This document shows positions 1 to 6,547 of a DNA stretch of 6,547 nt, piece by piece; position 1 is the stretch's first letter; the number at the start of each line of letters is the position of its first letter. The position numbers and the translations under genes were made by a program. The notes beneath the pieces were generated by a model. That model made no database searches, had not been told where the DNA came from, and saw only the letters and a list, made by a program, of their open reading frames with translations. Source of the stretch: Polyangiaceae bacterium (GTDB taxonomy: Bacteria; Myxococcota; Polyangia; Polyangiales; Polyangiaceae); NCBI GenBank assembly GCA_025936205.1, contig JAICTU010000497.1, positions 1-6,547 of the forward strand, written 5' to 3'.

Positions 1-327
1 CGCGGCGGGGAGCGCCTCGGCCAAAGCCACGTACGCTGCATCATACGCCGTCATGTTCTCGCGCAACTGCCAGATGCGGTCGAGCATCGGCTCATGCTCA
101 TAGCGCTCGAGCTCCAGATCACGGAAGTCCTCTAGCGCCATCTTCGCGCGTTCCGGCTCGAGTACCCCCGACGCGCAATATCTTCGCAACACCTGGAGGA
201 CCTCCAGGTCGATCAAGTGGGGTACGTGGAGCGTCTCGCTCGGCGCTGCAATGCGCTCGCGTACGAGCTGCCCCGCGTCGGTCACCAGCACGAGCTCGAG
301 CACCGCCGAGGCGTCCAGAACGATCAT
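1..327 (-). CDS. vapC: VapC-like PIN-domain toxin (3' end outside window)
   Basis: This is a partial gene: 109 codons are visible and the C-terminus lies beyond the left edge. The protein begins MIVLDASAVLELVLV, the typical first strand of a PIN-domain ribonuclease. Acidic residues sit where the family's metal-binding active site expects them: D5, E42 (in LIDLEV) and D96 (in TAYDAAYVALAE). The fourth acidic position normally lies just beyond the visible end. VapC-type PIN toxins are Mg2+-dependent endoribonucleases that block translation by cutting tRNA or rRNA, and their partner antitoxin neutralises them; this is family knowledge. The ATG overlaps the stop codon of the upstream antitoxin gene in an ATGA, which implies translational coupling and fixes the start. 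The RNA target cannot be inferred. Completeness of the toxin cannot be judged from this window. Confidence 0.9.
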   Translation of the reverse strand, partial: MIVLDASAVLELVLVTDAGQLVRERIAAPSETLHVPHLIDLEVLQVLRRYCASGVLEPERAKMALEDFRDLELERYEHEPMLDRIWQLRENMTAYDAAYVALAEALPAA

Positions 328-554
328 CTGGATTCGCGCTCGGCCCGCAACGCGGCGGCGGGCCGTGGCTTGACGCTCACGCGCGGGCGCGTCGCCAGCC
401 GCTCCAGCAGCTCCTGACGGGTCGGGCGCTGCAGTGAGCGCTCGAGCTCCGCCAGAATGTAGTCGGAGAGCGATAGACCAGCGAGGGCGGCCCGCGACTT
501 TAGCTTCCGATGCAGCTCGTCGGGGACATTGCGCACCTGAACCATGACGGGCAT
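324..554 (-). CDS. vapB: Ribbon-helix-helix antitoxin (VapB/FitA-like)
   Basis: This encodes a 76-residue protein, or 73 residues if the second ATG at 545 is used. Its N-terminus, VQVRNVPDELHRKLKSRAA, followed by AGLSLSDYILAELER, is the beta strand-helix-helix pattern of the Arc/FitA-like ribbon-helix-helix family. Such proteins bind DNA as dimers through the first strand. The C-terminal part (RPTRQELLERLATRP and a basic tail) is the kind of flexible segment that wraps around a PIN toxin. The stop codon overlaps the toxin start by ATGA, so the pair is one operon. No good Shine-Dalgarno precedes either ATG. The reading frame stays open upstream, but the RHH fold begins at VQVRNVP, so only 545 and 554 are sensible starts. 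The antitoxin probably represses its own operon through the RCATGY cluster that reaches its start codon. The gene starts 53 nt after the tex stop but seems to have its own promoter. Confidence 0.88.
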   Translation of the reverse strand: MPVMVQVRNVPDELHRKLKSRAALAGLSLSDYILAELERSLQRPTRQELLERLATRPRVSVKPRPAAALRAERESR

Positions 555-586
555 GCAAATAGCATGTCCACATGTGCGGCACATGT
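551..586. promoter_or_regulatory. Probable toxin-antitoxin operator: four RCATGY sites
   Basis: Four palindromic hexamers of the form RCATGY lie at 551-556 (GCATGC), 562-567 (GCATGT), 570-575 (ACATGT) and 581-586 (ACATGT). Start-to-start spacings are 11, 8 and 11 bp, so the array is itself symmetric about 568/569. Ribbon-helix-helix antitoxins typically bind short palindromic or repeated boxes about one helical turn apart at their own promoter, so this is a strong operator candidate. It overlaps the -35 hexamer at one end and the upstream start codon at the other. The repeats are seen directly; their role is inferred. Confidence 0.65.
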
Positions 587-589
587 CAA
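561..589 (-). promoter_or_regulatory. Candidate promoter of the toxin-antitoxin operon
   Basis: On the minus strand a perfect -35 consensus TTGACA (589-584) is followed 17 bp later by CATGCT (566-561), a weak 3/6 match to the -10 consensus. Transcription would start near 554, at or just before the upstream antitoxin ATG, which would give a leaderless or almost leaderless mRNA. The -35 overlaps the outermost RCATGY box, so a bound antitoxin would exclude RNA polymerase. The weak -10 lowers confidence. Confidence 0.45.
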
Positions 590-607
590 GGCAGGCGCGC
601 CCCTGAC

Positions 608-2989
<2,382 letters not shown>

Positions 2990-3134
2990 GACCGAATCGG
3001 GATAGCGAGCTCCCTCGTTAATATCCAGTGCGAGCAGGATTTTTGTTTGCGAGCATGCATCCGGTCCCCCGCGCGGGACACCCCTCGGGCACAATGCCGT
3101 TGCCCTGGGCGGCGCGCCGTAGCATGCCTAGGAG
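2990..3134. other. Divergent intergenic region between tex and the membrane-protein gene
   Basis: These 145 bp must hold the promoters of two divergent genes. On the minus strand a TATTAA (3023-3018) could be a -10 box for tex, but no good -35 is found 16-18 bp upstream. An AT-rich patch (about 3037-3050) is the least GC-rich part of the spacer. No convincing plus-strand promoter was found. CCCGCGCGGG at 3068-3077 is palindromic, but unremarkable at this base composition. Confidence 0.4.
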
Positions 3135-3737
3135 ATGAAGGGTCGCTGGGCGCTCCTCACGTTGGGGGCGTGGTTGATGGGCTCCGTGATCACTTCTGCG
3201 GGGACACCCCGCACCCCGAGGATCATGGTCGCCACCCGCAACTTCCGGCTCGTCGACGAGCTGCTGCAGAGCTCGCCGAACGCTCAGTTTCAGAGCTTCG
3301 TGCAGCGCTGGGGCGCAGCACCGACACGCGGCCTCCTGCGCTACCTCTCCTCGGAGCTGAACCGCGAGTACTTCCAGCATTGGAACTTCGCGCAGCTGGC
3401 GCTCGGGGCAGGCTCGCTCTGGCTGCTCCCGCGCGCGAGTACCGAGCGGGGTGCGCGGCGCGCGCTCGCCGTCGCGCTGGCCCTGGTGATCGCCATGTCG
3501 GTCGTGCTCGCACCTCGCATCGTGGCGGTGGGGCGCAGCCTCGACTTCGTGCCGCACGAGCCTGCTCCCCCTGCGCTGCAGCAGTTCTGGGTGTTGCATG
3601 TGAGCTACACCGTGATCGAGCTCGTCAAGCTGCTGCTGCTGGGGCTCGCCGGATTCTGGCTTGGGCGCAGTCCCGGGCCGAGCCTGCCCGAAACGACTTC
3701 GGTCGCTGGTCTCACTCCCAGCGAAGAGTCGACCTGA
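3135..3737 (+). CDS. Small polytopic membrane protein, function unknown
   Basis: The 200-residue product has about four hydrophobic segments: residues about 5-22, about 86-101 (after the ELNREYFQHWNFAQL stretch), about 110-132 (ALAVALALVIAMSVVLAPRIV) and about 152-176 (VLHVSYTVIELVKLLLLGLAGFWL). A loop between the first two contains VATRNFRLVDELL. A short polar tail follows the last helix. The arrangement, with a Pro after the third helix and an LHxxY segment in the last one, recalls DUF4149-type membrane proteins, but that is only a resemblance. The frame has a TAG stop at 3129-3131, so ATG 3135 is the first possible start. AGGAG directly abuts this ATG, which is closer than an ideal ribosome site. 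The ATG at 3177 is an alternative but would cut into the first helix. The gene is divergent from tex and 158 bp before the cytochrome gene. No enzymatic motif is visible. Confidence 0.8.
   Translation: MKGRWALLTLGAWLMGSVITSAGTPRTPRIMVATRNFRLVDELLQSSPNAQFQSFVQRWGAAPTRGLLRYLSSELNREYFQHWNFAQLALGAGSLWLLPRASTERGARRALAVALALVIAMSVVLAPRIVAVGRSLDFVPHEPAPPALQQFWVLHVSYTVIELVKLLLLGLAGFWLGRSPGPSLPETTSVAGLTPSEEST
3197..3213 (+). repeat. Tight GC hairpin near the start of the membrane-protein gene
   Basis: TGCGGGG and CCCCGCA form a perfect 7-bp stem closed by an ACA triloop. It lies in codons 21-27, in the polar Gly/Thr/Pro/Arg stretch between the first hydrophobic segment and the VATRNF loop. In mRNA it would be very stable, about 60 nt after the start codon. 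A regulatory role is speculative. Confidence 0.5.
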
Positions 3738-3806
3738 AGCGGGACGCCGAAGATCGCAGCCGCGGCAAATCGGTGCAGCGGGCTCTCGGGAAAAATCCAA
3801 GGAACG

Positions 3807-3835
3807 TTGAAAACGTCTCTGTGTGCCGGCCTAAT
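3807..3835 (+). promoter_or_regulatory. Candidate sigma-70-type promoter of the cytochrome lipoprotein gene
   Basis: TTGAAA (3807-3812) and CCTAAT (3830-3835) are separated by 17 bp. They match the -35 consensus at 5/6 and the -10 consensus at 4/6. The implied start is near 3842, giving a leader of about 54 nt before the ATG at 3896. The -35 overlaps a small inverted repeat, ACGTT-GAA-AACGT (3804-3816), which could be an operator. Prediction by eye only. Confidence 0.45.
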
Positions 3836-3895
3836 CGAAGGGAATTGCTAGTGTTGTTCCGCCAGTCTGATAAGAGCTCCGCCGAGGTTTCACCG

Positions 3896-4534
3896 ATGAT
3901 TGCAAACCAAACGTCCCGTGGTCTCCGCCGTGTCGCCTGCCAGAATGCCGCCCGTTGGATCGGGCTGCTTGGCTCCTCCCTTGCGCTGCTCGCCGCGTGT
4001 GGCGGTACCATCGAGCAGACCGATCTGGACCGAGAGCACCTGCAGGATGACAGCAATGGTAAGCAGCAGGCGAAGGCGCCTGAGGCAGCGGCGACTCCCG
4101 CCAAGACGACGCCGGCTGCGAGCAATCAGACGGCGGCCGCGCCTGCCGCCACCACTCCGAAGCCTGCTGCTGCCGAGCCGCCGCCGGCTGCGGACGACGA
4201 GGATCCGCCGGCTGCGGAGGATGACCCGCCGGCGAGCACCACCACGACGGCCAGCGCCGATCTGTCGTTCGAGAGCGACATCTGGCCGATCTTCAGCAAG
4301 AGCTGCAGCCCCTGTCATGCGGGCGGTGGTGCCGGTGGGCAGGACATCGGAGGCAGCGACAAGACCAAGGCTCTGGCTGATGCCAAGTCCTTCAAGGATG
4401 CGATCATCCGGGACATCAACTCCGGAGCGATGCCCCTCGGCTGCGCCAAGCCGCCGGGTGGTGGTGGTAACTGCGTGTCTGTCGACGACTTCGACGACAT
4501 CAAGGCTTGGTTCGACGCCGGCGCTCCGAAGTAA
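3896..4534 (+). CDS. Lipoprotein with a mono-haem cytochrome c domain
   Basis: This encodes a 212-residue envelope protein. An n-region with arginines (RGLRR) and a hydrophobic stretch (WIGLLGSSLALLAAC) lead to a lipobox, with C35 as the predicted lipidated residue. Residues about 55-120 are a linker rich in Ala, Pro, Thr and acid, with PPAADDED-type repeats. Residues about 121-212 form a small cytochrome c-like domain. DIWPIFSKSCSPCH supplies the CxxCH haem-attachment motif (C137, C140, H141). AMPLG supplies a likely distal haem ligand, M179. The end, DDFDDIKAWFDAGAPK, resembles the last helix of such domains. Two further cysteines, C183 and C193, flank a Gly/Pro loop. The likely role is electron transfer at the membrane or cell surface; no partner enzyme is in the window. 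GAGG at 3884-3887, 8 nt before the ATG, supports the start. The frame is open far upstream, but that part is antisense to tex and not real. Confidence 0.9.
   Translation: MIANQTSRGLRRVACQNAARWIGLLGSSLALLAACGGTIEQTDLDREHLQDDSNGKQQAKAPEAAATPAKTTPAASNQTAAAPAATTPKPAAAEPPPAADDEDPPAAEDDPPASTTTTASADLSFESDIWPIFSKSCSPCHAGGGAGGQDIGGSDKTKALADAKSFKDAIIRDINSGAMPLGCAKPPGGGGNCVSVDDFDDIKAWFDAGAPK
4181..4218 (+). repeat. Direct repeat encoding the acidic Pro/Ala linker
   Basis: The 14-mer CCGCCGGCTGCGGA occurs at 4181-4194 and again at 4205-4218, a 24-bp (8-codon) period, with a partial third copy (CCGCCGG) just after. It encodes successive PPAADDED / PPAAEDD / PPAS units in the linker of the cytochrome lipoprotein. 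Such in-frame repeats can change copy number and so alter linker length. Confidence 0.7.
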
Positions 4535-4588
4535 TCGCGCGCGCGTCCAGCGCACCTCGAGAGCAGCGACGCTCAGCTCTCCCCTCGC

Positions 4589-4629
4589 GACGGGCTGCAG
4601 ATTCTATCGGCAGCCCGTCCGTGCGTTTT
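4589..4629 (+). terminator. Hairpin terminator after the cytochrome lipoprotein gene
   Basis: GACGGGCTGC (4589-4598) and GCAGCCCGTC (4610-4619) form a perfect 10-bp stem with an 11-nt loop. A short TTTT run at 4626-4629 follows six bases later. It lies 54 bp after the stop codon at 4534 and before the convergent methyltransferase gene. The T-tract is short and slightly displaced, so termination may be partial. Read on the minus strand the hairpin has no T-tract, so it would serve the methyltransferase gene poorly. Confidence 0.7.
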
Positions 4630-4661
4630 GTAGCTCCGCGCTCAACAACGCCAGCACCGCC

Positions 4662-5486
4662 TCACGCGCAGGCCATCGCCACGAGCAGCTCCGAGCGCGG
4701 CCCGAAGGGCTGCCCGGAGAAGCCGCCCCACTGCTCGCACAGGCGCAGCCCCGCGGCGGCGAGCAGCTCCTTCAGCTCGCGCGAGGAGGCATAGCGCTGT
4801 GCAATGGGGATCTCCAGCTGCGTGCCGCGCTGACGCGAAACATACGTGTACGTCACATCCAGGCGCTGCGCGGCGCTGCGCAGGCGGCTGCGCTCGAACA
4901 CGTCCCACACCTGGCCTCGATGCGCGAGCGTGACGATCGCGCCGGGCTCGTCGCGGTGCGCGCCGCGCAGCCGCGCCCGCCGCTGAAACGGATCGGCGGC
5001 CCATACGTCGAACAAGAAACCACCGCCCGGCGCGAGATGCGCGCACACCGAGCGAAAGCAGCTGAGCAGCGCGCGCCGCCCGAGCAGGCAATAGAGCGCG
5101 TTGTAGGGCAGCACGATGCGATCAAAGCGCCGGCCGAGCGCGAAGCTCTGCATGTCGCCCTCGAGCAACGTCAGCCTGCCGCGCGCGCCGCGCAGCTGCC
5201 GTCGTGCGGTGCGCAGCAGGCTCGGCTCGCGATCGAGCCCCACCACCTCGCGCCTGCCGCCCAGCAGCGCCGGCAGCAGGCGCCCGTAGCCCGTGCCCAG
5301 CTCCAGCACGCTGCCCGCTCCGGTACACTGGCGCGCGTAGAACTCGCCGTCCCCCGGGTTTCCCCGATGGGTCAGCGCGTATAGCTCGGCTTCGAGTTCC
5401 GTCAAGGGCGCGGTAGTAGGAGAAACCCGAAGTCCGCGCAGGGTTTCTCCCGATGTAGAGGTAGTGCCGAATGCAAAGACGCCCAT
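4662..5486 (-). CDS. Class I SAM-dependent methyltransferase
   Basis: The open frame gives 274 residues from ATG 5486. The Rossmann methyltransferase motifs appear in order: motif I SVLELGTGYGRLLPAL (59-74), VVGLDREPSLL with D85 for the ribose hydroxyls, LLEGDMQSF with D111 near the adenine, FDRIVLPYNALYCLL (121-135) and LAPGGGFLFDVW (151-162). It would transfer a methyl group from S-adenosylmethionine in the cytoplasm. The substrate is unknown, since the C-terminal half is a generic beta-rich region (VTYTYVSRQRGTQLEI). The domain begins around LTELEAELYALTHRGNPGD, encoded from TTG 5405. The 27 codons before it have only about half G/C at third positions (14 of 27), against about three quarters (23 of 30) just after, and they contain an inverted repeat. 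They may therefore be leader, giving a 247-residue product from TTG 5405. Neither start has a good ribosome site. Convergent with the cytochrome gene and divergent from the next lipoprotein. Confidence 0.88.
   Translation of the reverse strand: MGVFAFGTTSTSGETLRGLRVSPTTAPLTELEAELYALTHRGNPGDGEFYARQCTGAGSVLELGTGYGRLLPALLGGRREVVGLDREPSLLRTARRQLRGARGRLTLLEGDMQSFALGRRFDRIVLPYNALYCLLGRRALLSCFRSVCAHLAPGGGFLFDVWAADPFQRRARLRGAHRDEPGAIVTLAHRGQVWDVFERSRLRSAAQRLDVTYTYVSRQRGTQLEIPIAQRYASSRELKELLAAAGLRLCEQWGGFSGQPFGPRSELLVAMACA
5419..5450. promoter_or_regulatory. Perfect 10-bp inverted repeat at the methyltransferase 5' end
   Basis: GGAGAAACCC (5419-5428) and GGGTTTCTCC (5441-5450) are exact inverted copies around a 12-bp spacer. 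Arm centres are 22 bp apart, about two helical turns. It ends 13 bp before the TTG at 5405 that marks the start of the conserved methyltransferase domain. It could be an operator for a dimeric regulator or an RNA hairpin in the leader. There is no following T-tract, so it is not a standard terminator on either strand. Confidence 0.55.
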
Positions 5487-5491
5487 TGCGC

Positions 5492-5503
5492 CGGGTCGAC
5501 CCG
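5492..5503. repeat. 12-bp palindrome in the methyltransferase/lipoprotein spacer
   Basis: CGGGTCGACCCG is a perfect palindrome 5 bp upstream of the ATG at 5486, in the 180-bp region between two divergent genes (5487-5666). It could be a regulator site, but a GC-rich palindrome of this size may occur by chance. No confident promoter was recognised in the rest of this spacer. Confidence 0.35.
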
Positions 5504-5666
5504 ACCCTCACCCGCGCAGCGGGGGCGGGGCGAACCCGGCACGGATTCGGGCATGAGGCACTTGGTAGCACGAGCGGCGGTGAAAATCCGCGCACTCCTG
5601 CCGCCTGCCGTGATGGTTTCGGGCTCGCCGCGCATACAGCCGAAGTCAGCCCTGGACGGAGCCCCA

Positions 5667-6547
5667 ATGAGCACACTTGTAAACGGGACGCGGCGCTCGG
5701 GCCTGCGCGCCCTCGCGATCACCGGGTCGGTTCTCGCTTCTGCTGCCCTCGCCTGCTCGGCGAACGATGGCGACGAGAATTTGTTCCCGCGCACCCTGGG
5801 TGAGGATGGCGCGCCGATGCTACCGAGCGGTGGCACGAGCACACCGGGCACACCGGGCGGCTTCGAAGATTTCGGCGACCTGAGCTCGGCGGGGCCGGGT
5901 GGCCCCAGTGGCTCGGGATGCCCCACGACCATCAGCGGCGTGACCCGCGATCCCGCGGGACAGCTGCCGCTCTACAACGTGGTCGTGTACGTGCCGAGCG
6001 AACCGCTCGCGCCGATCCCGCGCGGGGCGCGCTGCGAGACGTGCGCTGGCGACTTCTCGGGCCGGCCGATCGCTGCCGCCGTCTCGGACGCTGCCGGCAA
6101 GTTCACGCTCGATCTCACGAGTGTACCCGCGCGCAAGGACGTGCCGCTGGTGATCCAGGCCGGCAGCTGGCGGCGGGAGGTGACGATCCCTTCCGTGAGC
6201 GACTGTACGAGCAGCGCGCTGCCCGCGGAGCTCACACGCTTGCCCCGCAACCGCGCGGAGGGGAACCTGCCCCACATCGCGGTGATGCGCGGTGGCTCGG
6301 ATGCGCTGGAGTGCTTGTTCACCAAGATCGGCGTCGACCCGGGCGAGTTCACGCCCGGCGACGGCGGCGGCAGCATCGAGCTCTATTACAGCGATCTCGA
6401 GAACGCGGAGGACGGCACCGGAGAGATGCGCGGCCCCTCCGGCACCCTCGCGCTGCCCAAGGTGGAACGCCTGTTCGATGACTACGAGCGCCTGCGCAGC
6501 TACGACATGATCCTGCTCTCCTGCGAAGGCGGCGATGAGCGTTACGA
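5667..6547 (+). CDS. Lipoprotein with carboxypeptidase-regulatory-like domain (3' end outside window)
   Basis: This is the N-terminal 293 codons of a gene that continues past the right edge. The start is ATG 5667, with GGAG at 5658-5661 five bases upstream. A signal peptide (arginines at 9, 10 and 14, then LAITGSVLASAALAC) ends in a lipobox with C30 as the predicted lipidated cysteine. Residues about 31-84 are a Gly/Pro/Ser/Asp-rich linker. From C85, CPTTISGVTRDPAGQLPLYN, VVVYVPSEPL, SDAAGKFTL and VPLVIQAGSWRREVTIP form the strand pattern of a carboxypeptidase-regulatory-like (transthyretin-like) beta sandwich, to about residue 176. Further cysteines occur at 123 and 126 (CETC), 180, 216 and 286, possibly in disulfides. 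The following region (LPRNRAEGNLPHIAVMRGGSDALECLFTKIGVD, then YDMILLSCEGG) resembles a family I recall from myxobacterial genomes, with no known activity. It probably acts at the outer membrane or surface. No catalytic motif is visible in the part seen. Confidence 0.85.
   Translation, partial: MSTLVNGTRRSGLRALAITGSVLASAALACSANDGDENLFPRTLGEDGAPMLPSGGTSTPGTPGGFEDFGDLSSAGPGGPSGSGCPTTISGVTRDPAGQLPLYNVVVYVPSEPLAPIPRGARCETCAGDFSGRPIAAAVSDAAGKFTLDLTSVPARKDVPLVIQAGSWRREVTIPSVSDCTSSALPAELTRLPRNRAEGNLPHIAVMRGGSDALECLFTKIGVDPGEFTPGDGGGSIELYYSDLENAEDGTGEMRGPSGTLALPKVERLFDDYERLRSYDMILLSCEGGDERY

Noticed and set aside
3068..3077. CCCGCGCGGG palindrome in the tex/membrane-protein spacer
   Set aside because: Short pure G/C palindromes are expected by chance at this base composition, and it has no regular partner sites.
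3018..3800. A 260-codon minus-strand frame opposite the membrane-protein gene
   Set aside because: Low-complexity basic translation antisense to a gene with clear transmembrane pattern; no start or domain support.
4536..4545. Alternating CG run just after the cytochrome stop codon
   Set aside because: Short simple sequence; no evidence that it does anything.
3900..5384. A 494-codon plus-strand frame across the cytochrome gene and the methyltransferase antisense strand
   Set aside because: Arg/Ser-rich shadow of the cytochrome linker and reverse complement of the methyltransferase; it also reads through the terminator hairpin.
5376..5405. Minus-strand TTGACG with a TATACG 16 bp downstream as an internal promoter
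   Set aside because: It lies inside the conserved start of the methyltransferase domain, so transcription from it would miss the start codon; likely a coincidence of coding sequence.
5556..5570. Possible sigma-54 promoter (AGGCAC...AGCA) upstream of the second lipoprotein
   Set aside because: The GG and GC elements are one base closer than the strict -24/-12 spacing and the rest matches poorly.

Overview
The window is GC-rich (roughly two thirds G+C) chromosomal DNA. Dense coding, strong GC bias at third codon positions and two Sec/lipoprotein-type secreted proteins with long low-complexity linkers fit a myxobacterium or a related Deltaproteobacterial-type lineage. That placement is an inference from style and remembered families, not from a marker gene.

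Layout from left to right. Positions 1-554 (minus strand) hold a type II toxin-antitoxin pair. A ribbon-helix-helix (VapB/FitA-like) antitoxin is followed by a PIN-domain VapC-like ribonuclease that overlaps it by ATGA and runs off the left edge. Just upstream lies a symmetric cluster of four RCATGY hexamers that coincides with a TTGACA -35 box, the likely autoregulatory operator. Positions 608-2989 (minus) encode a complete Tex-family RNA-binding transcription accessory protein. Divergent from it, positions 3135-3737 (plus) encode a small membrane protein with about four helices. Positions 3896-4534 (plus) encode a lipoprotein with an acidic Pro/Ala linker and a mono-haem cytochrome c domain, preceded by a plausible sigma-70 promoter and followed by a hairpin terminator. 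Positions 4662-5486 (minus) encode a class I SAM-dependent methyltransferase. Its 5' end carries a perfect 10-bp inverted repeat and has doubtful coding character, so its start is uncertain. From 5667 to the right edge (plus) is the N-terminal part of a second lipoprotein, with a carboxypeptidase-regulatory-like beta domain and several cysteines.

The genes do not form one pathway. The toxin and antitoxin work as a unit. Tex is a housekeeping gene. The two lipoproteins are envelope proteins in separate transcription units. I see no CRISPR array, tRNA, rRNA, insertion sequence or integrase. The most interesting unexplained structures are the four-site operator (551-586) and the inverted repeat at the methyltransferase 5' end (5419-5450). 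No clearly new multi-gene system can be supported from this window alone.
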